Below the pieces are notes generated by a model that had not been told where the DNA came from, searched no databases, and was given only the letters and a program-made list of their open reading frames with translations. A stretch of 64,000 bases of DNA from Oreocharis arfaki. Its lineage: Eukaryota > Chordata > Aves > Passeriformes > Paramythiidae. The DNA is taken from positions 182,025 to 246,024 of the forward strand of contig VZRR01008201.1 in assembly GCA_013398015.1 (NCBI GenBank), in the 5' to 3' direction. The first letter of the stretch is position 1. Each line of letters begins with the position of its first letter. Below, one piece after another: positions 58,851-64,000 of the stretch. Position numbers and translations under genes: made by a program.

Positions 58851-61463
58851 TCCAGCATTTCCCAACTTCTGCCTTCTAGCCTCCCCCAGTGGCAGGGTCA
58901 GATGGAGGGGTTATCCAAGGGATGTCCTCCCCCATGATGTCATCTAGTTTGGTCTGTCCAGCAGCAGAGCTCTGCAGCTCTTATATGAAAGAAACCACAC
59001 ACACAGCCTGGAGTTCTGGCTGCCTGCAAAAGCAGGTGCTGGCCTTCAGCACTGGCAGCTGGAATAGAGAAGTGCGAAGTGAAAGGAACAAAAGCACTGC
59101 TTCCTTTCTCTCCTCTTTATCTATGCATTCAGTTAGTTAAGATGGTTCAGGATGCTGTCTGTTTTGTGGGCAGCCTGTCATCCTCAAGCTGCTGTATCCT
59201 TGATTAAATCCAAGAACTTTAATTAGAAGAGAGCTGTAGCTCTGCATGGTTGTCCCACACTCTGCAAGCAGCAGTAGGGAAGTACAATTACACATAGTGA
59301 CAGATGGAGAGCACTAAAGTAGGTGTTAAACCCATGTGCAGCTCACAGCCCAACAGGGCTGGCTCAGCCCCATGGCTCTTCAAGGCGAATGAGCTGGAGA
59401 CTTGGAAGTTGACAGAGTGCATGTGACTTTCATAGTAGGACTTTAAAATTGAAGGTGCAACACCTTTCACCTGAGTAGAGGCCTGCTTGGGAAAGCTCTG
59501 CAGTAAGTTTTCCATCCCTTTCTGGCCATTCCTCCCAGGGATAAATCCTGCTTTTGTCATACTTTGGGAAATGATGCAAAAGAGATTTTGGTAAGAGCCT
59601 GCTTCAGATAGGTAAACAAAACAAAATGGAAGGTGGTTTTAGCATTGAAATTTTCATCTGATTGTATTAAAATCTCTTATAAGAGCTGAAGTGTTGATCT
59701 TCAGCTCTCCTCTTTTACAGTATCTTCATTCTTAGTAAGTCCTTTACCCTTTGCAAGTCTGAGATCCATGAACTTGAAAAGGATAGAAAGAGGGAGGGAG
59801 AGAAAAAATAAGCTCAGAGATATTTTTTTTAGTCTCTTGATCAGCATCTTTCGAAGAGAGGCATACACAGGAATTTACACTGCAGTGGCCGCATTTAATG
59901 AGGCTGCAAGGGACCTTTTCTCAGCAGGTGACAAGTCCCCTTTTGAGTGCTCAGCACATGGCATTAGTAACATCACACACAGCTTCCAGCCTTAGCTACC
60001 TGCCCCTCTTTCAGAAGCTGGGCTTGGAAGCACTCCAGGATGGCAGCTATGGCACTCAGTCCAGTGACTTTCTTCTCAATGATTAAAGGGCTAATGAAGT
60101 AAGTCTCACTGTAGCTGAACAAGCTGGGTTTTTCTCTGAGGATCTTTTGCATCCACACAAGGAGAATGGGGAGAAGGGTGAGAGCTTTCAGCCTCAGAAT
60201 GGCACAAAGAGTTTTACTGGTGCAAGTACAGCTGTGGAAAACAAAGGGTTTATTGTTTAGCATGCCCGTGTTTCACACACAGCCAGGGAGGTGCTGATGA
60301 AGCACTCACACTTGGGGGAAGGGGAGTAAAGAGTGTTGTTTATTCATTAGGGAAATTGTAGAGACATGGACAAACATTGCTCATGCTCCTCAAAAGTGCA
60401 CCACTGCTCAAAAGGCAACATCTGAGGTAATCTGTTAATAGGATTTATGCTACTGAGCAAGCTGTCTGGAGAATACAATAGAAATTAGTTCCAGGGCACC
60501 TTTTCTTCCTGATATTTTTGCAATCCAAACAACAAACAAAGAAGTCAAGATAGATTGCTATCTGTATTTCTTTGAACACATAGTCTTCCATCTGAAATTT
60601 GGCCAAGGGTAAGCAAACGCCATCCAACTGCACTTTTTTCTCTTAGTCTGCTTAAATATCAGTATAAAGAATTCCTCCTTGACTTGAATAAGGATACAAG
60701 GAAAGGGGTAGAGGAAGGAGGAAGCAGCTTTCCAGCTACCTCAGCCAAACAGGGCTGTGAGGTATAGGCACAATAGGAAAAGCTGTGGTGATACAGTTCC
60801 TCTATGTCTCTCAGGAATTGCCTATGTTGGCTGGAATGCTGCAGCTCCCACATGGGAGCTGGAGTCAGGACATTCCTCCTTGCTGAACCTGCCCTTTTCA
60901 CTCCCTACAGAAAAACGCTTCCAGATAGACCTTTGCTACAGTTAAATGTCTGCCAGGCACATCTCTGCTTAATATTTTTCCCCCATTTGCTTAAGTGCAT
61001 AAATGCTGGATTTCTCCTTGACTGTCCCGGTGTATGCTGGAGGGGAGGGGGAGGCCACAGAGACAACCCTGCTGACTGAGCCCTGGGGATCTGTCTGCTC
61101 AGCCTCCAGCAGGCAGATGCAGGCTTGCTTCAACCAAAAGCTGCACACAAGTGTTACCTTGCTGCCTGGCTTGTCTGCCTCCAGCTATGTGGCTTCCTGT
61201 GAAGAACCCAGGGCTTGAACCCAAGGCTTCAACCCTTCATCAACCCAAGATTTGATACCTCCAGCAGATCAATCAATCTGCTCATGGTGGTACAGCTGGG
61301 TAAATAGACCTCATCACTGACACTGCATGAGCGAGTAGAAGTTCTGAGAGGGAATTTAGAGCTGATTTTTACCACCTAGGTGAAAGGAATTGGTGTGTTA
61401 GCAGAAGGAACGACTTCTGGTCCTGCTGTAAATGTGTTATTTTTGCCAAAGGACAGAAAAGGT

Positions 61464-61501
61464 TCCTAGATCACAGGCAGCCGGAAAGCTGTGATCCAGG
61501 A
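61464..61501. repeat. 38-base imperfect hairpin (12 of 13 pairs)
   Basis: TCCTAGATCACAG (61464-61476) pairs with CTGTGATCCAGGA (61489-61501) with one A/C mismatch around the 12-base loop GCAGCCGGAAAG. It is not a tRNA and is too short for a standard microRNA precursor. Confidence 0.9.
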
Positions 61502-62201
61502 GAAGATGAAGGAGAAGCACAACTTGAAACAAAAATTGCAGGTCATGTCACTCCAAAAAAGCTATACTGCAGACATCACAAAAGAGAAGGGTATAAACAC
61601 AGAAATTCAGTGGGTTTTGAACAACAGGGGAAAGAAAACTAGAGGACATTTAAGATGACAGTCTTTAACATTTTCTTCAGGGCTCTGGAATTGCAATGTC
61701 ATTGCTGGAGAAATTCACAGACAACTCTAAGTGATAAACAGAAGTGGGGACAATCACAGAGACATTAAATACCTTGGAAGAGTAGCACCATTTAAAAAAA
61801 AAAGCCACCCAAAACATTTCCATGCTAAAAATACAAGCTGAGGGTCCATGGGGTATGGCAGAGGAGGGAGAGAGTGCTCAGAAAAGGAGCTGAAAATGAA
61901 CACCCTGTGGTACTCTGTAGGTCTGCAAAGGGAAGGAATAGTCTCTTTTGAAAGCCTTGTTGAGACCAATACTGGTGTGCTTCCTGCAGACCTTGTGCTC
62001 ACATGGTAAAGGGAAGGTGGGAAGAACAGAAAAGAGCAGTGAAGAGAGTCACAGTGACAGCTGTGCTGTGAGTATGAGGTGGAAAAAAATTACTGGCTAC
62101 TGAAGGGCTCTAAACTAGAACTGATGGCTGGAAGCTGAAACCACAGAAATTTGCACAGGAAGTAAAGTGCAGTTCTCAATGCACTTGAGATACAATACAA
62201 G

Positions 62202-62254
62202 TATCAAGTATATACTTGATATATATATCAGAGTATATAGACAGTGATACTCTG
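62202..62254. repeat. cluster of three palindromes, including a perfect 20-bp one
   Basis: TATCAAGTATATACTTGATA (62202-62221) is its own reverse complement. It overlaps GATATATATATC (62218-62229, also palindromic), and next comes CAGAGTAT/ATACTCTG (62229-62236 and 62247-62254) with a 10-base loop. Confidence 0.95.
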
Positions 62255-63950
62255 TATGCAGAGGTGAGTAAATGTGAAGTAAAGGGGCCAGGGAATTGAT
62301 GGGGGGTTTGTTTCTCAGCATCTTTAAATCAAGATAAATCAGGGAATAAATTAGTTGAACAAATAAATATTTTTTTTCCCCTTGAATTTGATGAATCTTT
62401 GATCCTAGATGAGTCACCACAACTTGTGAGCATAAGGGAATGTGCTGGTTTGTGCTTACTTGGAAAGGCAGTGTATCTGGGGTTCAGGGTCTATTTTGCC
62501 CCTAGTAGATCCACACAGACATTTTGATTTTGTAATGGGAGAAAGGATATAGAATTGTTAAAGAATATAGGATATAACATGATCAAAGACCAGCTGTCAC
62601 AAGAATAGCCGTGATTAAAATATTCTGTCCTGAATGTAATAGCAATGGCAGATTTTTCATTCTAAAGGTAATGCTGCTAAAACTTTCAATGTTTGCACAT
62701 TTCTTTTCAGTTCTACTAAATGTGGGGCACTGAAATCTTTCTGTTTGAGGAAAGGATCAATTTCAATTGCAGGGAAATAATCACTGCTTCACCAATTTCC
62801 TTATGCTCCTTTGAGATGGTGTGGTTTCTAGCACAGGTTTCCTGTGCCAATTCTGCCCAAGTCTGTTGTGATTTTTGATGCTGAAGAAATAACACTGCAG
62901 ATGATCTTGAAGGTCAGATGAAGGCAGGAGAACTGCAAAGCAGCGTGACTTTGCACCCAACTGCAAGCTGATTGGGAAGAAAATTGTGGCAACTGGACAG
63001 TATAAGTCGTGCTAGCCTAAACCTCATGGGGACAAATGTCTTTCTTCATCTAAAGGGTTAGCATTTTCTTACTGGAACGGTACAAAGGAAAGAAATTAAC
63101 CCCCCTTGTGGGATGTGATGTTCTATTAGCTGATATTACCATCTTTGTTTACCCACTCCTATGCCACAAACCCTGAACATGTGCTACATGTCCTTAGGCA
63201 CCCATTGGTTAATTTACTTGTGTAGAGTGAGGCAACAAAATTATAATAATAAATTACAAAACATAGTACAACTGGAACAAAGATGCTCCACAAAAATTCT
63301 TACTGCTTTTTTTCCTTGGTATTTCTTCTCAGCCAGAGATACGATATAAAACTACAGGTCAAAGTATGGTCTGTCACATTATTAAATCTTATGAGAAAAA
63401 CTAAATAATTCATTAAAACAAATTAACAAGTTAATAAGAACAGAAGGGAGTTAAAATACAATAAAATATTATTAATATATCTCAGCCTTATTCTAGAGCC
63501 TGTTTAAAGTGAATCAATGCACAATTAATGGGAAGCTGAGCTCCAGTTTTTGTATGATTATGTATAGGGCAGATCATGCAATATCATCTAATCTGCAAGG
63601 TGTTTAATCTCTTTAGCACTTCTGAAATGAAACTAAATGTGATCTGGACTTCAGAGTCCTCATCTACTTCAGTGATGGGAGTTTTAGAAGTAAGAGAAAC
63701 TGGTAGTCAGAAAATAGCATATATTTATTTGGGAGTACACGCCATAGCCTCAAACTGCAATTTCCTATCTTCATAATTTTTTGGTTTAAGTAGAAATTTT
63801 TGGGTTTGAATGAAAACATCAGAATTCTGGATAAAATAATGACAATTTTAATTGTCACACATTTGTTTTGAGTGTGTTGTTAGACCTTTAATAAGTGCAG
63901 CATTGATTCAAGACATTTCCCTCTTTTTGTAATGGGATTTCTGTGGTTGC

Positions 63951-63968
63951 AAAAAAAAAAAAAAAAAA
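63951..63968 (+). repeat. poly(A), 18 bases
   Basis: An uninterrupted A run near the right edge with no recognisable element body upstream. Confidence 0.95.
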
Positions 63969-64000
63969 GAACAAAGGAGTCTGTTATGGAAGGAAAAGCT

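Larger units (their letters stand above)
58851..64000. other. non-coding stretch to right edge
   Basis: No gene supported. Contains the hairpin at 61464-61501, the palindrome cluster at 62202-62254 and an A18 run at 63951-63968. The last 1 kb is very AT-rich. Confidence 0.55.

Noticed and set aside
1..64000. tRNA, rRNA, bacterial operon, phage or endogenous retrovirus
   Set aside because: I saw no cloverleaf with conserved T-loop, no rRNA segments, no gene packing, and no LTR pair or retroviral gag/pol/env-like frame.

Overview
This window looks like nuclear DNA from a bird. The most diagnostic sequence is a 3'-terminal CR1 LINE at about 42655-43054, which carries the CR1 reverse-transcriptase C-terminus and the avian-type CR1 3' end. 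A short antisense CR1 3' end lies at about 19559-19640. Interspersed repeats are sparse otherwise, and those present are mostly very old (MIR/CORE-type SINEs and an L3-like CR1 remnant), as expected for avian chromosomes. There are no bacterial operons, Shine-Dalgarno sites or tightly packed genes. The species cannot be read from the sequence.

Layout. (1) Positions 1-1590 hold a CpG island that runs into the left edge. On the minus strand it has two good splice donors (exon ends at about 95 and 79), so it may carry the first exon of a gene running leftwards out of the window. (2) Positions 1600-31200 are non-coding, with old SINE/LINE pieces, simple repeats, several inverted repeats, a 36-bp tandem duplication, and a few blocks that read like conserved non-coding DNA. 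(3) Positions 31270-32600 hold a second CpG island, with an NF-Y/CCAAT site, a YY1-like site and a 72-base run of N. (4) Positions 32510-33380 form an information-rich shore. (5) Positions 33400-64000 resemble a gene desert: no convincing exon, CR1 and MIR-like insertions, and a series of complex, repeat-free blocks rich in homeodomain, octamer and CRE-like motifs.

Best overall reading (inference): the flank or intron of a developmentally regulated vertebrate gene, with two CpG-island promoters about 31 kb apart and a regulatory landscape to the right. The better splice donors in both islands are on the minus strand, which fits one leftward gene with alternative first exons, or two separate transcripts. 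I could not name the gene. No open reading frame in the window has recognisable similarity to a cellular protein family; the only recognisable coding remnant is the CR1 reverse-transcriptase tail. Calls of conserved non-coding DNA rest only on sequence texture and motifs and need a genome alignment.
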